The notes: generated by a model not told the origin, from the letters alone. 64,000 nt of DNA from Pseudoroseicyclus tamaricis (GCF_012070395.1 NZ_JAAFYS010000004.1:124001-188000), one strand, 5' to 3'; positions 17,121 through 30,747 are shown, numbered from the stretch's first letter. Numbers and translations are program-made.

Positions 17121-18275
17121 TCACGCAGCTTCGGAGAGCGCCTCGATCTCGGCCTGATAGGCCCAGTCGAGCCAGGGCAGCATCGCCTCGATATTCGCCG
17201 TCTCCACCGTGGCGCCGCACCAGATGCGCAGGCCCGCCGGGGCGTCGCGATAGGCGCCCACGTCGAGCGCCACGCCCTCCGCCTCCAGCCGCTTCGCCAC
17301 GGCCTTGGCGAAGGTGGCGCCATCGGTGATGCGCTCATCGGTGAACTTCAGGCAGACCGAGGTGGTCGAGCGCGTCGCCTCATCCTCGGCGAGGTTGGCG
17401 ATCCAGTCGCGCTCGCCGCAGAAATCCCAGATCGCCTGCGCATTGGCCTGGCTGCGGGCAATGAGGCCCTCCAGCCCGCCGATGCTCTTCGCCCAATCCA
17501 GCGAGAACAGGTAATCCTCCACGCAGAGCATCGAGGGCGTGTTGATCGTCTCGCCCTTGAAGATGCCCTCGATCAGCTTGCCGCCCTTCGTCATGCGAAA
17601 GATCTTCGGCAGCGGCCAGGCGGGGGTGTAGTTCTCCAGCCGCTCCACCGCGCGGGGGGAGAGGATGAGCACACCATGCGCCGCCTCGCCGCCCAGCACC
17701 TTCTGCCAGGAGAAGGTGGTGACATCGAGCTTGTCCCACGGCAGCTCCATCGCGAAAGCGGCGGAGGTGGCGTCGCAGATGGTCAGGCCCGCGCGGTCCG
17801 CCGGGATGGCGTCGCCGTTCGGCAGGCGCACGCCCGAGGTGGTGCCGTTCCAGGTGAAGACGACATCCTTTTCGAAATCGACCTGCGCGAAATCCACGAT
17901 CTGGCCGTAATCGGCGGTCTTCACCTCGGCCTCGATCTTCAGCTGCTTGACGACATCCGTCACCCAGCCCGCGCCGAAGCTCTCCCACGCGATCATCTCC
18001 GCCGGGCGCTCGCCGAGGAGCGACCACAGCGCCATCTCCACCGCGCCGGTGTCGGAGGCGGGGACGATCCCGATGCGGTAATCCTCGGGCACGCCGAGGA
18101 TCTCGCGGGTCTGCTGGATGGCGGCGGCGAGCTTGTCCTTGCCCACCTTGGCGCGGTGCGAGCGGCCGAGCGGTGCATCGCTCAGCGCTTCGGGCGTCCA
18201 TGTCGGGGGCTTGGCACAGGGGCCGGAGGAGAAGCGCGGATTGGCCGGGCGCTGGGCCGGCTTGTCGGTCATCAT
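17121..18275 (-). CDS. serC: Phosphoserine aminotransferase
   Basis: A 384-residue PLP aminotransferase of the SerC type that converts 3-phosphohydroxypyruvate to phosphoserine. [11 protein letters not shown] near the N-terminus, [12 protein letters not shown], and the PLP lysine in [16 protein letters not shown] identify it. The sequence is of the alphaproteobacterial subtype ([20 protein letters not shown]). It starts at ATG 18275, or ATG 18272 one codon later. It lies upstream of serA on the same strand, and opposite the stf0-serB pair across a 222-base region that should hold both promoters. Confidence 0.94.
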   Translation of the reverse strand: MMTDKPAQRPANPRFSSGPCAKPPTWTPEALSDAPLGRSHRAKVGKDKLAAAIQQTREILGVPEDYRIGIVPASDTGAVEMALWSLLGERPAEMIAWESFGAGWVTDVVKQLKIEAEVKTADYGQIVDFAQVDFEKDVVFTWNGTTSGVRLPNGDAIPADRAGLTICDATSAAFAMELPWDKLDVTTFSWQKVLGGEAAHGVLILSPRAVERLENYTPAWPLPKIFRMTKGGKLIEGIFKGETINTPSMLCVEDYLFSLDWAKSIGGLEGLIARSQANAQAIWDFCGERDWIANLAEDEATRSTTSVCLKFTDERITDGATFAKAVAKRLEAEGVALDVGAYRDAPAGLRIWCGATVETANIEAMLPWLDWAYQAEIEALSEAA

Positions 18276-18497
18276 TGCTGATACCCTCTCAGATATTCGC
18301 CCTTCGTTGGGGAAGGGTGTCCCGCCGCCGCAGATACGCCCCGCCCTGCCGCCCTACAAGCGGCAAAAACCTGCTGGGGCGGGCTTTCGCCGTGCGCAGG
18401 CCGACGCCCCGTCCATCATAGGAAACTTCGTGAAACCTTCCCTACCTCCGCCGGCCCTGCTACCCCCGCCGCGCGCAGGAAAACCGGAGACGCCGCC

Positions 18498-19391
18498 TTG
18501 TCCGCCCCCTTGTCCATCGCCAGAGAGTCTCTCGTCGGGCCGAGCCTGACCCTGGGCCGGCTGGCGAGGTTCGGCCTCGCCCGAACCTACCGCGACGTTC
18601 CGGAGCGGGCGGCCTACCACGCGCAGCTGGCCGCGAAGGGGATGCCGGTGCGGCGCTTCGCGCTGCTCTTCACGCCTCGCAGCGGCTCCTCCCGCATCAC
18701 CGATCTGGCGACGCAGACCGGCGGGCTCGGCTACCCGGGCGAACTCTTCAACCCGCGCTTCACGCCGAAGATCGCCCGCCACTACGGCGCCCGCTCCCGG
18801 GAGGAGCTGGTCCGCCTGACACTGCTTGACCGGCAGGTGGACGGCATCTTCAGCTGCAAGGTAACCTACGCCCACCTGCTGGAGACGTTCGGCGGCCCGC
18901 GCCGCTTCTTCGCCGAGGTCGCCCCCGATGCCTGCATCTGGCTGATCCGCGAGGATATCCTCGGCCAGGCCCTCTCCCTCGCCCGGATGCGCCAGACCGG
19001 CTACGCCCACAGCACCGAGGTGAAGGCGGGGGCGGAGGCCGCCGCGCCGATCACCTACGACGCCGCCGCCATCCGCCACGCCCTGCGCGTCCTGCGCCAC
19101 CTTGAGCGGCGGACGGAAGCGATATTTGCCGCCCGCCGCCTGACTCCCCTGCGCCTGAGCTACGAACAGACGATCGCCATGCCCGAGGCGGCGCTACTGG
19201 GGCGCATCGCCGCCCACGTCGGCATCCCGGCGCCCGAGACGACGGGGATCGAATCGCGCCTGCAAAAGCTCGCCGACGACAAGAGCCTCTCCTTCGCCGA
19301 GCGCTTCCGCGCCGAGCACGGCCGCTGGCTAGCCCGGCTGGAGGCAGCGCGGCAGCCCATGCTGGACCGCCTCCACCAGGACAATACATGA
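18498..19391 (+). CDS. Stf0-family sulfotransferase
   Basis: A 297-residue predicted PAPS-dependent sulfotransferase. The 5'-phosphosulfate loop is FTPRSGSSRI (about residues 57-66), followed by LGYPGELFNP, an order typical of Stf0, the mycobacterial trehalose 2-sulfotransferase. The start is likely TTG 18498 with cggaga upstream; TTG 18510 and ATG 18642 are alternatives, the last cutting just before the PAPS loop. The stop overlaps the serB start (ATGA at 19388-19391). Acceptor unknown; a sugar or surface glycan is possible. Confidence 0.85.
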   Translation: MSAPLSIARESLVGPSLTLGRLARFGLARTYRDVPERAAYHAQLAAKGMPVRRFALLFTPRSGSSRITDLATQTGGLGYPGELFNPRFTPKIARHYGARSREELVRLTLLDRQVDGIFSCKVTYAHLLETFGGPRRFFAEVAPDACIWLIREDILGQALSLARMRQTGYAHSTEVKAGAEAAAPITYDAAAIRHALRVLRHLERRTEAIFAARRLTPLRLSYEQTIAMPEAALLGRIAAHVGIPAPETTGIESRLQKLADDKSLSFAERFRAEHGRWLARLEAARQPMLDRLHQDNT

Positions 19392-20260
19392 CCCAGACCG
19401 CCATCCTCATCGCCGCCCCCGGGCAGCTCCACCCCACCCTCGCCGAAGCGCTCCGCTCCGCCTGGGGCGGCGCGCCGCTGCGCTGGCTGGCGCCCGGCGA
19501 GGCGGCGGAGTTCGATCTGCCGGAGGTGCCGGGCAACGCCGGGGACGTCTGGCGCGACCTGCAGGGACAGGGCATCGACCTCGCGGTGGTGCCGGCCGAG
19601 AACCGCCGCAAGCGGCTGCTGCTGGCGGACATGGACAGCACCATGATCGGGCAGGAATGCATCGACGAGCTGGCGGACGAGGCCGGCGTCGGCGCCGAGG
19701 TCTCCGCCATTACCGCCCGCGCCATGAACGGCGAGCTGGATTTCGAGGGCGCTCTCCTCGCCCGCGTCGCCCTGCTGCAGGGGCTGCCGGAGGGCATCTT
19801 GGCCGAGGTGCTGGAGCGGCGCATCACGCTCATGCCGGGCGGTCCTGCGCTCGTCGCGACGATGAAGGCCCACGGCGCCCATGCCGCTCTCGTCTCCGGC
19901 GGCTTCACCGCCTTCGCCGGGCCCATCGCGGCGCGGCTGGGCTTCAACGAATCCCGCGCTAACGTCCTGCTGGCGGAGAACGGAGCGCTGGCGGGGGACG
20001 TCGCCCGCCCGATCCTCGGGCGCGAAGCGAAGGTGGCGGCGCTGGAGGAGCTGGTGGCCCGTCTCGGCATCGCGGAGGCGGACGTGCTGGCAGTGGGCGA
20101 CGGGGCGAACGACCTCGGCATGCTCACCCGCGCCGGCATGGGCGTGGCGCTGCATGCCAAGCCCGCGGTTCAGGCGGAGGCGCGGCTGAAGGTGAACCAC
20201 GGCGACCTGACGGCGCTGCTCTACCTGCAGGGGTATGAGAAGGAAGCGTTCGCGGCGTAG
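19388..20260 (+). CDS. serB: Phosphoserine phosphatase
   Basis: A 290-residue HAD-family SerB that ends serine synthesis. Motif I is LLLADMDSTMIGQE (DxDST), motif II ALVSGGFTAFAG, and motif III VLAVGDGANDLGML. The N-terminal 75 residues match the divergent ACT-like region of alphaproteobacterial SerB. It is translationally coupled to the sulfotransferase gene by an ATGA overlap, while serC and serA run the other way. A terminator-like repeat follows at 20270. Confidence 0.95.
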   Translation: MTQTAILIAAPGQLHPTLAEALRSAWGGAPLRWLAPGEAAEFDLPEVPGNAGDVWRDLQGQGIDLAVVPAENRRKRLLLADMDSTMIGQECIDELADEAGVGAEVSAITARAMNGELDFEGALLARVALLQGLPEGILAEVLERRITLMPGGPALVATMKAHGAHAALVSGGFTAFAGPIAARLGFNESRANVLLAENGALAGDVARPILGREAKVAALEELVARLGIAEADVLAVGDGANDLGMLTRAGMGVALHAKPAVQAEARLKVNHGDLTALLYLQGYEKEAFAA

Positions 20261-20269
20261 GCGAGCGTC

Positions 20270-20318
20270 CTGGGGGCGCTGCCCCCAGACCCCCGAGGTA
20301 TTTTTGGCCAGATGAAAG
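20270..20318 (+). repeat. Terminator-like repeat A, copy 2
   Basis: Short form: ctgggggc/gcccccag stem, acccccgaggta, five Ts and the box ggccagatgaaa. It follows serB and probably ends its transcript. The remainder of the 325-base gap up to the FKBP gene (20319-20585) holds GC-rich sequence with short inverted repeats but no gene I can support. Confidence 0.8.
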
Positions 20319-20585
20319 GGGATCCGGGTGGCGCTTTGGGGCGCGGGACGGCCCCTTGCCGGGACGTCGACGCCGCCCTCAGCCGGACAAGCAAAGAGGC
20401 GCCGGCGGGCCCAAGTGCCTGCCGAACGCCTCTGGGTCGTCTTGCCGCTCGCCACTCGCGCGCCCGGTCGAGCCTCTCGAGAGGCAGGCCCTGGCGCGCG
20501 GAGTGGGTGGCCGGGAGCGCGGCAGGGCCTGCCGCGCTCCGATGCCTGGCCGTCCGACCCCGATCAGGGCCGGCCGGCAGAAAGC

Positions 20586-21017
20586 TCAGGTGGACTGAAC
20601 GTCGACCACTTCGATCTGGAACGTCAGGTCCTTGCCCGCGAGCGGGTGGTTGGCGTCGAGCGTCACTTCGCTCTCCGTCACCTCGGCCACCGTCACCGGC
20701 ACGGCCTGGCCCTGCGGCGTCTGCATCTGCAGGCGGGTGCCGGGCTCCAGCGGGATGTTGTCGGGGATCTGCGCGCGCGCGACCGTCTGCTTGGCGGACG
20801 GGTCCGTCTCGCCATAGGCCTCGGTCGCGGGGACCGTCACCGTCTTGCTCTCGCCGACTTCCATGCCGGGGATCGCGGCGTCGAGGCCGGGGATGATCTG
20901 GCCGGACCCGACCTGGAATTGCAGCGGCTCGCGGCCTTCACTGGAATCAAAGGTCTGGCCCTCGGTGGTGCCGGTGTAATGAATGGACACGGTATCGCCC
21001 TGCTTGACTTGCGTCAT
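20586..21017 (-). CDS. FKBP-type peptidyl-prolyl isomerase, SlyD-like
   Basis: A 143-residue protein with the FKBP domain split by an insert-in-flap region, as in SlyD. Landmarks are VSIHYTGTTEGQTFDSS, GSGQIIPGLDAAIPGMEVGE and TVPATEAYGE, then the flap (PDNIPLEPGTRLQMQTPQG) and return strand LDANHPLAGKDLTFQIEVV. The metal-binding histidine-rich tail of SlyD is absent. It catalyses prolyl isomerisation and probably chaperones unfolded chains in the cytoplasm. Separated from clpB by a terminator. Confidence 0.9.
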   Translation of the reverse strand: MTQVKQGDTVSIHYTGTTEGQTFDSSEGREPLQFQVGSGQIIPGLDAAIPGMEVGESKTVTVPATEAYGETDPSAKQTVARAQIPDNIPLEPGTRLQMQTPQGQAVPVTVAEVTESEVTLDANHPLAGKDLTFQIEVVDVQST

Positions 21018-21156
21018 GAGCTTCTCCTGTTCTGCTAATTTCGGTGAATTGCGGAGGCCGCGGCTTAAGCGGGTGCTCCGAATGATCTCGCTCTCCTAGC
21101 TAGCCCGGGTGCCCGCGGTTTCAACGGATCTGGGGCCATTTATGTGCCAAAAGCGC

Positions 21157-21184
21157 GAAAAGGCGGGGTTCTCCCCGCCTTTTC
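21157..21184. terminator. clpB terminator
   Basis: A 12-bp perfect stem gaaaaggcgggg/ccccgccttttc with loop ttct, seven bases after the clpB stop. On the reverse strand the descending arm ends CCTTTTC. It is symmetric, so it may work in both directions. Confidence 0.8.
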
Positions 21185-21190
21185 CATGCG

Positions 21191-23806
<2,616 letters not shown>

Positions 23807-23891
23807 GAGTCTTCTCCTTTTCAAGCACCCCGGGGAACGGTCGGAATCGATGCCCGCTCGGCGGCACATCGGAGGGTCGGGGCCTTGACGC

Positions 23892-24635
23892 CTATCTGGG
23901 GTGGGGCGTGACCTGTTGCAAGTCTGCCATAGCTCTTTTCAGCCGCCGGATCTCCTCCGCCGAGGTCACCCGCAGGCCGGGAGTGGCGAAGCCCAGCTCC
24001 AGCAGACGCGCCTGCGGATCGGCCGGCTCGGCGCAGGAGGCATGCAGGTCGCAGCCCGGCAGCGCGGTGAGCAGCTGCGCCGCGGTCTCCGCCCGCACGC
24101 CGCCGCCCGGCATGAGCGCCGGCGAGCCGGCGGAGAGGCGCAGCGCTTCGCGCAGGCGCGGCAGCCCGTCCACCGCGCGGGGGGCGCCGCCGGAGGTGAG
24201 GATGCGGGTGATGCCGAGGCGGCGGCAGAGGGCGATGGCTTCCGCCTGGTCGGGGACGAGGTCGAAGGCGCGGTGGAGCGCCACCTCCATCCCCTCCGCC
24301 GCCTCGACGAGCCGCGCCAGCACCGCGGCATCGAGCCGGCCATCGGCCAGCGAGGCGCCGATGACGACGCCGGCCAGCCCCGCCTCGCGGGCGGAGGCGA
24401 TGTCAGCCAGCGCGGCGCCCTCCTCGTCGAGGCCCAGCTCGAAGCTGCCGGGCGCGGGGCGGATGAGCGCCATCACCGGGACGGGCGACTCGGCGGCCAG
24501 CACCATCATCCCGGCGGAGGCGGTGAGCCCGCCGATCTCCAGCGCCGCGCAGAGCTCGATCCGGTCCGCCCCGCCCTGAATGGCGGCGGCGAGTCCGGCG
24601 GGCGAGTCGACGGCGATCTCAAGCTGGCTGTTCAT
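23892..24635 (-). CDS. cutC: CutC-family protein
   Basis: A 247-residue TIM-barrel protein of the CutC family. [48 protein letters not shown]-like [11 protein letters not shown] and [15 protein letters not shown] are the family motifs. CutC was linked to copper tolerance in E. coli, but that link has been questioned and its real substrate is unsettled. It lies 86 bases upstream of clpB on the same strand, and divergent from pyrF across 108 bases. Confidence 0.88.
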   Translation of the reverse strand: MNSQLEIAVDSPAGLAAAIQGGADRIELCAALEIGGLTASAGMMVLAAESPVPVMALIRPAPGSFELGLDEEGAALADIASAREAGLAGVVIGASLADGRLDAAVLARLVEAAEGMEVALHRAFDLVPDQAEAIALCRRLGITRILTSGGAPRAVDGLPRLREALRLSAGSPALMPGGGVRAETAAQLLTALPGCDLHASCAEPADPQARLLELGFATPGLRVTSAEEIRRLKRAMADLQQVTPHPR

Positions 24636-24743
24636 GCGCCGCAGCTAGCGCCGCTTCGCGCCGGACGGCAAGGCTTCGCATCGTCCCGGGCCTTGACCGG
24701 CGGGGCCTCGCGCCGCATCACGGCGAAAATCCCGGAGAGCCCC

Positions 24744-25457
24744 ATGGACGACCGACTGATCGTAGCCCTCGACGTGCCCAACGCCGTCGCCGGACTGAAA
24801 CTGGTGGAGGCGCTCGGCCCCGCCGCCAACTTCTACAAGATCGGCCTCGGCATGCTCACCGGCGGCGGCCTCGCGCTGGCCAACGAGCTGAAGGAGGCGC
24901 ACGGCAAGCGCATTTTCCTCGACATGAAGCTCTTCGACATCGGCGCGACAGTGGAGGCGGCGGTGCGCGGCCTCGCCCAGTTCGACCTCGATTTCCTCAC
25001 CGTCCACGGCGACCCCCACGTGGTGCGCGCCGCCAAGGAGGGCGCCGGCGGCTCGGGGATGAAGATCCTCGCGGTGACGGTGCTGACCTCGCTTGAGCGG
25101 TCTGACCTCGACGAGGGGATGATGCAGGCCGGCGACGTGCCGGAGATCGTCGCCGGGCGCGCGGCGCGGGCGCTGGAGGCGGGGGCCGACGGCGTGATCT
25201 GCTCGCCGCAGGAGGCGCATCTCGTGCGGGCGCTGAGCGAGGCGGAGGGGAGGCTGATCGTCACCCCCGGCGTGCGCCCGGTGGGCAGCGCCCTCGGGGA
25301 CCAGAAGCGTGTGATGACCCCGGCGGAGGCCGTCGCGGCGGGCGCCGATCACGTCGTCGTCGGCCGCCCCGTCTGGCAGGCCCCGAGCCCGCGCGCGGCA
25401 GCGGAGGCGATCCAGGCGGAGCTGAGCTCCAGCCGGGCGTTGATGCCGAACCGGTGA
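24744..25457 (+). CDS. pyrF: Orotidine-5'-phosphate decarboxylase
   Basis: A 237-residue PyrF that makes UMP from OMP. ATG 24744 (cggagag upstream) begins MDDRLIVALDVPNA. The catalytic Asp-Lys-Asp array is in IFLDMKLFDIG (DxKxxD), and TVHGDP, TPGVRP and VVGRPVWQAPSP complete the site. Single gene with a long intergenic repeat after it. Confidence 0.95.
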   Translation: MDDRLIVALDVPNAVAGLKLVEALGPAANFYKIGLGMLTGGGLALANELKEAHGKRIFLDMKLFDIGATVEAAVRGLAQFDLDFLTVHGDPHVVRAAKEGAGGSGMKILAVTVLTSLERSDLDEGMMQAGDVPEIVAGRAARALEAGADGVICSPQEAHLVRALSEAEGRLIVTPGVRPVGSALGDQKRVMTPAEAVAAGADHVVVGRPVWQAPSPRAAAEAIQAELSSSRALMPNR

Positions 25458-25516
25458 GGGGGCGGCGTTTCGCGGGCTGTGACTGTTGCTCAGCGGAGCG
25501 CCTGCGGCGCACGCCT

Positions 25517-25590
25517 TTTGGGTTAAGGGGGGCTGTCTGCCCCCCTCTGCCTGCGGCAGATCCCCCCGAGGATTTTCGGGACCAAAGACA
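25517..25590 (+). repeat. Terminator-like repeat A, variant form
   Basis: Tandem hairpins ggggggc/gcccccc and ctgcctgcggcag, then atccccccgaggattttcgggaccaaagac. It shares the ccccccgagg core with the other copies, but the end box is gggaccaaagac instead of ggccagatgaaa. It sits after pyrF. Confidence 0.7.
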
Positions 25591-25635
25591 GGGGGCCGGG
25601 TGGCCGCCGTGTCGCGAGGAGGCCGGCGGGCCGCT

Positions 25636-25938
25636 TCAGTCCATCTGCACGATTTCGGCGACCATGATGGTGCCGCCCATGTCGAGGAAGGGGCAGCCGT
25701 CGGCGAGGGTGCCGGCCTCTGCAGCCGAGGCAGCCTCAATGACGCTGTAGCCCATCATCGGGGTGATCTCGTCCTTGCCGGGGCCGACGAACTCCGGCGC
25801 CTTGAGCGGGTTGTTCGGCTCCACGGCCCTGTCGCCGAGGTCCTTCATCCAGTCCATCCAGCGCTGCCGGCCGTCGGTGACCTCCTCTTGCGTCATGTCG
25901 TGGCGTCCGCCGTGATAGGTGAAGATGAAGCGCGGCAT
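25636..25938 (-). CDS. YciI/DGPF-family small protein
   Basis: A 100-residue ferredoxin-like-fold protein (YCII family). It starts MPRFIFTYHGGRHDMTQEEV, and the aligned features are W in RWMDWMKDLG, GYSVIEAASAAEAGTLADGC and the end MVAEIVQMD. Some YciI members act as dehydrochlorinases or couple to sigma factors, but most have no known role. A monocistronic gene 117 bases from the amtB stop; the amtB terminator lies between. Confidence 0.8.
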   Translation of the reverse strand: MPRFIFTYHGGRHDMTQEEVTDGRQRWMDWMKDLGDRAVEPNNPLKAPEFVGPGKDEITPMMGYSVIEAASAAEAGTLADGCPFLDMGGTIMVAEIVQMD

Positions 25939-25998
25939 GCAGGTCTCCTTTTTGGTGCATTCCCCCTTTCATGTGCCCCGCGCCGGCGCCGGGGCAAC

Positions 25999-26024
25999 AA
26001 AAAACCCGGGCGCGAGCGCCCGGG
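25999..26024 (-). terminator. amtB terminator
   Basis: Textbook intrinsic terminator on the reverse strand: stem CCCGGGCGC/GCGCCCGGG (26016-26024 with 26005-26013) followed by TTTTTT (25999-26004). Confidence 0.93.
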
Positions 26025-26055
26025 CAGGTGGTGACAGGACTGACTGGAAGGAGGG

Positions 26056-27627
<1,572 letters not shown>

Positions 27628-27654
27628 TGTCCCTTTTCTCCCGTTGTCCGTCGC

Positions 27655-27993
27655 TTACAGCGCGTCGTCGTTGATCTCGCCGGTGCGCACGCGCAGGGCG
27701 CTGGCCACGTCGAGCACGAAGATCTTGCCGTCGCCGATCTTGTCGGTCTTCGCCGTGGTGGCGATCGTGGAGACCACCTGGTCGGCGAGCCCGTCGGGCA
27801 CGACGATCTCGAGTTTGACCTTGGGCACGAAGTTCACGGCGTATTCGGCGCCGCGATAGATCTCTGTGTGACCGGACTGGGAGCCGAAGCCCTTGATCTC
27901 GGTCACCATCATGCCGCGCACGCCCACGGAGGTGAGTGCTTCGCGCACCTCCTCGAGCTTGAACGGCTTGATCGTCGCGATGATGAGTTTCAC
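27655..27993 (-). CDS. glnK: Nitrogen regulatory protein PII (GlnK)
   Basis: A 112-residue PII. GTG 27993 with aagggga upstream begins VKLIIATIKPFKLEEVREAL. The T-loop carries the uridylylated tyrosine in YRGAEYAVNFVPK (Tyr51), the B-loop is KIGDGKIFV, and it ends VRTGEINDDAL. PII senses 2-oxoglutarate and ATP/ADP and controls AmtB, glutamine synthetase adenylylation and NtrB. The glnK-amtB pairing supports this role. Upstream DNA has a phased GCACAAT repeat that could bind NtrC. Confidence 0.95.
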   Translation of the reverse strand: MKLIIATIKPFKLEEVREALTSVGVRGMMVTEIKGFGSQSGHTEIYRGAEYAVNFVPKVKLEIVVPDGLADQVVSTIATTAKTDKIGDGKIFVLDVASALRVRTGEINDDAL

Positions 27994-28133
27994 GTCTGTC
28001 CCCTTGCAATTAGCTCCCGGGTGGAGGGCCTGCCCGCGCCGTGCCCGGGTGACCGCCTTGGCAAACCAAGCCTTTACGCGGCGGGCGGAACAAGAAAACG
28101 AGAGCCGCCTGGGCGGGCTTTCGGGGCGAAATC

Positions 28134-28151
28134 GCACAATTATTGCACAAT
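28134..28151. promoter_or_regulatory. Phased GCACAAT direct repeat upstream of glnK
   Basis: GCACAAT occurs at 28134-28140 and 28145-28151, 11 bases apart (one helical turn). An inverted repeat cttgg-caaa-ccaag lies at 28057-28070. Both sit in the 310-base region between the divergent glnK and mrcA genes, which has no other gene. I found no good sigma-54 -24/-12 match there. The role as an activator site is inference. Confidence 0.35.
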
Positions 28152-28303
28152 CTGGCGGCAAAGACGCTTTTTTGAGCGGAATGAAAACTGTGCGCACCGA
28201 GACTCAGGGTGCTCAACATTTCCTCCGGATGCGGTTATGCTCGCCGCAAAAGACGGCCCAGAAGGCCGGGATCCCCCCGAGACGAGCAGCTCAAGGGCAA
28301 CCG

Positions 28304-30601
28304 ATGGCAAACAATTCGAAGCGGCCGCCGCTGGTGGCCGACCGGCGCTATCCGGGCAAGAGCGCGGAGAAGAAGGCCGAACGCGGCAGGCAGGGCGGCA
28401 AGCCCGGGCCCAAGGCCGCGAGCAGTTCCGGCGGCGGCCGGAAGGGCCGCGCGCCCAAGGCCGCGCGCCAGGCGCCGCGCCGGCGGCGCGGGCCGGTCGG
28501 CTGGGTTCTCGGCTTTTTCGCTTTCATCGGCCGCCTGCTCTGGGGTGTCGGCTGGCGCGTCGGCGTGGCCTTCGGCCTCTTCCTCGGCGGCGCCGTGCTC
28601 ATCTACGCCGCCGGCCTGCCGGACGTGGACGAGCTGGTCGACGGCCGCGCCCGCGGCTCCGTCACGCTGACGGATCGCGACGGCGCCACCTACGCGTGGC
28701 GGGGCGAGCAATACGGCGGCATGATCACTGCCGACACCGTCTCCCGCCACCTCAAGAACGCGGTGGTGGCGACGGAAGACCGGCGCTTCTACCGCCACTT
28801 CGGCATCTCGCCCCGCGGCATGCTCGGCGCCGTGCGCATCAACATGAGCGAGGGGCGTGGCCCACTGGAGGGGCATGGCGGCTCCACCATCACCCAGCAG
28901 ACGGCCAAGCTGCTCTGCCTCGGCCGGCCCTTCGACCCGGCGGAATGGGAGAGCGAGGCCGAGTACGAGGCCGATTGCCGCCGCACCACGCTGTGGCGCA
29001 AGGCGGTGGAGGCCGTCTACGCGATGGCGATGGAGGCGAAGTACACCAAGGACGAGATCCTCACCATCTACCTCAACCGCGCCTATCTCGGCGCCGGCGC
29101 CCGCGGCTTCGAGGCCGCCGCTCAGCTCTACTTCGGCCATTCCGCGGCGGAGGTGACGCCGGCGGAGGGGGCGATGCTTGCCGGCCTCCTCAAGGCGCCC
29201 TCCTCCTACGCCCCCACCAACTCGCTCACCCGTGCGCAGGATCGCGCCAACCTCGTCGTCGGCCTGATGGAGGAGCAGGGGTACCTCTCGCAGAGCGCCG
29301 CCGCCGAGGCGCGCGCCAACCCAGCCACCCTCAGCCAGGCGGCGGCGGAGCAGCGGGGCGGCTACTTCGCCGACTGGGTGATGGATTCGGGGCCCGAGTT
29401 CTTCACCCGGGACACGACGGAGGACGTGATCATCCGCACCACGCTGGAGCCGCGAATCCAGCGGGCGGCGGAGGATGCGATCACCACGATCTTCGAGACC
29501 AAGGTCGCCGACAGCTCCAACGCGCAGGCGGCCATTGTGGTGATGAGCGCGGACGGCGCCGTGCGCGCCATGGTCGGCGGGCGGGATGTCGGCGCCTCCT
29601 TCGCCTTCAACCGCGCCACGCAGGCGCTGCGGCAGACCGGCTCCACCTTCAAGCCGTTCAGCTACGCGGCGGCGCTCGATCTCGGCGCCTCGCCGATGGA
29701 CATGATCGAGGACACGCCGATCACCATCGACGTCCCCGGCTCCGGCCCGTGGAGCCCGTCGAACTACGACCACGAGTTCGAGGGCTCCATCACGCTGCTG
29801 CAGGCCCTGCGGGAGAGCCGCAACGTGCCGGCCGTGCGCGTCGCCATGCGCGCGGGGCTGGAGAACGTGCGCCTCGTCGCCCACGGCTTCGGGATCGACC
29901 GCGATCTCGCCGACGGCCCGGCGCTGGCGCTCGGAGCCTCGGAGGCGACGCTGCTGGAGATGACGGGCGCCTATGCCGGCATCCTCAACGGCGGCTCCTC
30001 GGTGACGCCCTACGGCATCGTCGATCTGCGCTTCCAGGGGAACCCCGAGCCCCTGATGACCACCCGCTCCGGCATCGGCGAGCGGGTGATCCGCGAATCC
30101 GCCGCCCGGCAGCTCACCTACATGATGCACGACGTGGTCGAGAACGGCACCGGCGGCCGCGCCCGCGTCGACGGCTGGGAGCTGGCGGGCAAGACAGGCA
30201 CCACCTCGGCGGCGCGCGACGCGTGGTTCATCGGCTTCTCCGCCGATTACGTGGTGGGGGTCTGGATGGGCTACGATGACAACACGCCGCTCACCGGCGT
30301 CACCGGTTCCGGCCTGCCGGCGGAGATCTGGCACGAGGCCATGGCCCGCATCCTCGCCCCGCTGACACCGACGCCCCTGCCGATGGACGCCCCCATCGCC
30401 GCGCGCGACCAGTCCGCCGCGGCGGTGGAAGGCACGCTGGACAACATCCTCGGCGGCGGCGGCAGCAACGCGGCGGCGCCCGCCAACCCCGGCGCGACCG
30501 CCTCCAGCGACAATGCCGGCTTCGCCCCGGCGACGCCGGCGCCGCAGGAAAGCTCCGGCTCCATCCGCGACGCGCTCAACGCGATCCTCGGCGGCGGCTG
30601 A
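28304..30601 (+). CDS. mrcA: Penicillin-binding protein 1A, bifunctional
   Basis: A 765-residue class A PBP. ATG 28304 begins MANNSKRPPLVADRRYPGKS. A basic cytoplasmic tail of about 65 residues precedes one membrane helix (about 80-100). The glycosyltransferase has Glu158 in ATEDRRFYRHFG and GGSTITQQ. The transpeptidase has Ser447 in TGSTFKP, SRN, and Lys630 in AGKTGTTS. The tail of about 80 residues is rich in Ala, Gly and Pro and unlikely to be folded. It polymerises and crosslinks peptidoglycan. It is followed by the alpha-2-macroglobulin and PBP1C genes, making a 10-kb envelope block. Confidence 0.93.
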   Translation: MANNSKRPPLVADRRYPGKSAEKKAERGRQGGKPGPKAASSSGGGRKGRAPKAARQAPRRRRGPVGWVLGFFAFIGRLLWGVGWRVGVAFGLFLGGAVLIYAAGLPDVDELVDGRARGSVTLTDRDGATYAWRGEQYGGMITADTVSRHLKNAVVATEDRRFYRHFGISPRGMLGAVRINMSEGRGPLEGHGGSTITQQTAKLLCLGRPFDPAEWESEAEYEADCRRTTLWRKAVEAVYAMAMEAKYTKDEILTIYLNRAYLGAGARGFEAAAQLYFGHSAAEVTPAEGAMLAGLLKAPSSYAPTNSLTRAQDRANLVVGLMEEQGYLSQSAAAEARANPATLSQAAAEQRGGYFADWVMDSGPEFFTRDTTEDVIIRTTLEPRIQRAAEDAITTIFETKVADSSNAQAAIVVMSADGAVRAMVGGRDVGASFAFNRATQALRQTGSTFKPFSYAAALDLGASPMDMIEDTPITIDVPGSGPWSPSNYDHEFEGSITLLQALRESRNVPAVRVAMRAGLENVRLVAHGFGIDRDLADGPALALGASEATLLEMTGAYAGILNGGSSVTPYGIVDLRFQGNPEPLMTTRSGIGERVIRESAARQLTYMMHDVVENGTGGRARVDGWELAGKTGTTSAARDAWFIGFSADYVVGVWMGYDDNTPLTGVTGSGLPAEIWHEAMARILAPLTPTPLPMDAPIAARDQSAAAVEGTLDNILGGGGSNAAAPANPGATASSDNAGFAPATPAPQESSGSIRDALNAILGGG

Positions 30602-30747
30602 CCCGCCGCCGGGGGCCGTCGTTCCCTCTCGCCCTGCGGTTGCGCCACGCCGGAAATGGCGGAAATCCCCACCGCCCGTGCACGGGCCGGCGCTTGTCCG
30701 ACTCGGGCTGGCCGTGCGACCGTCACCGGGAATACCGGAGGGTCCCC

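Noticed and set aside
23807-23891. Heat-shock (RpoH) promoter before clpB
   Set aside because: A CTTGAAAA occurs but lies against the Shine-Dalgarno with no room for a -10 box, and the other CTTGACG is on the wrong strand.
27994-28303. Sigma-54 promoter for glnK-amtB
   Set aside because: No TGGCAC-N5-TTGC-like element on the reverse strand in this region.
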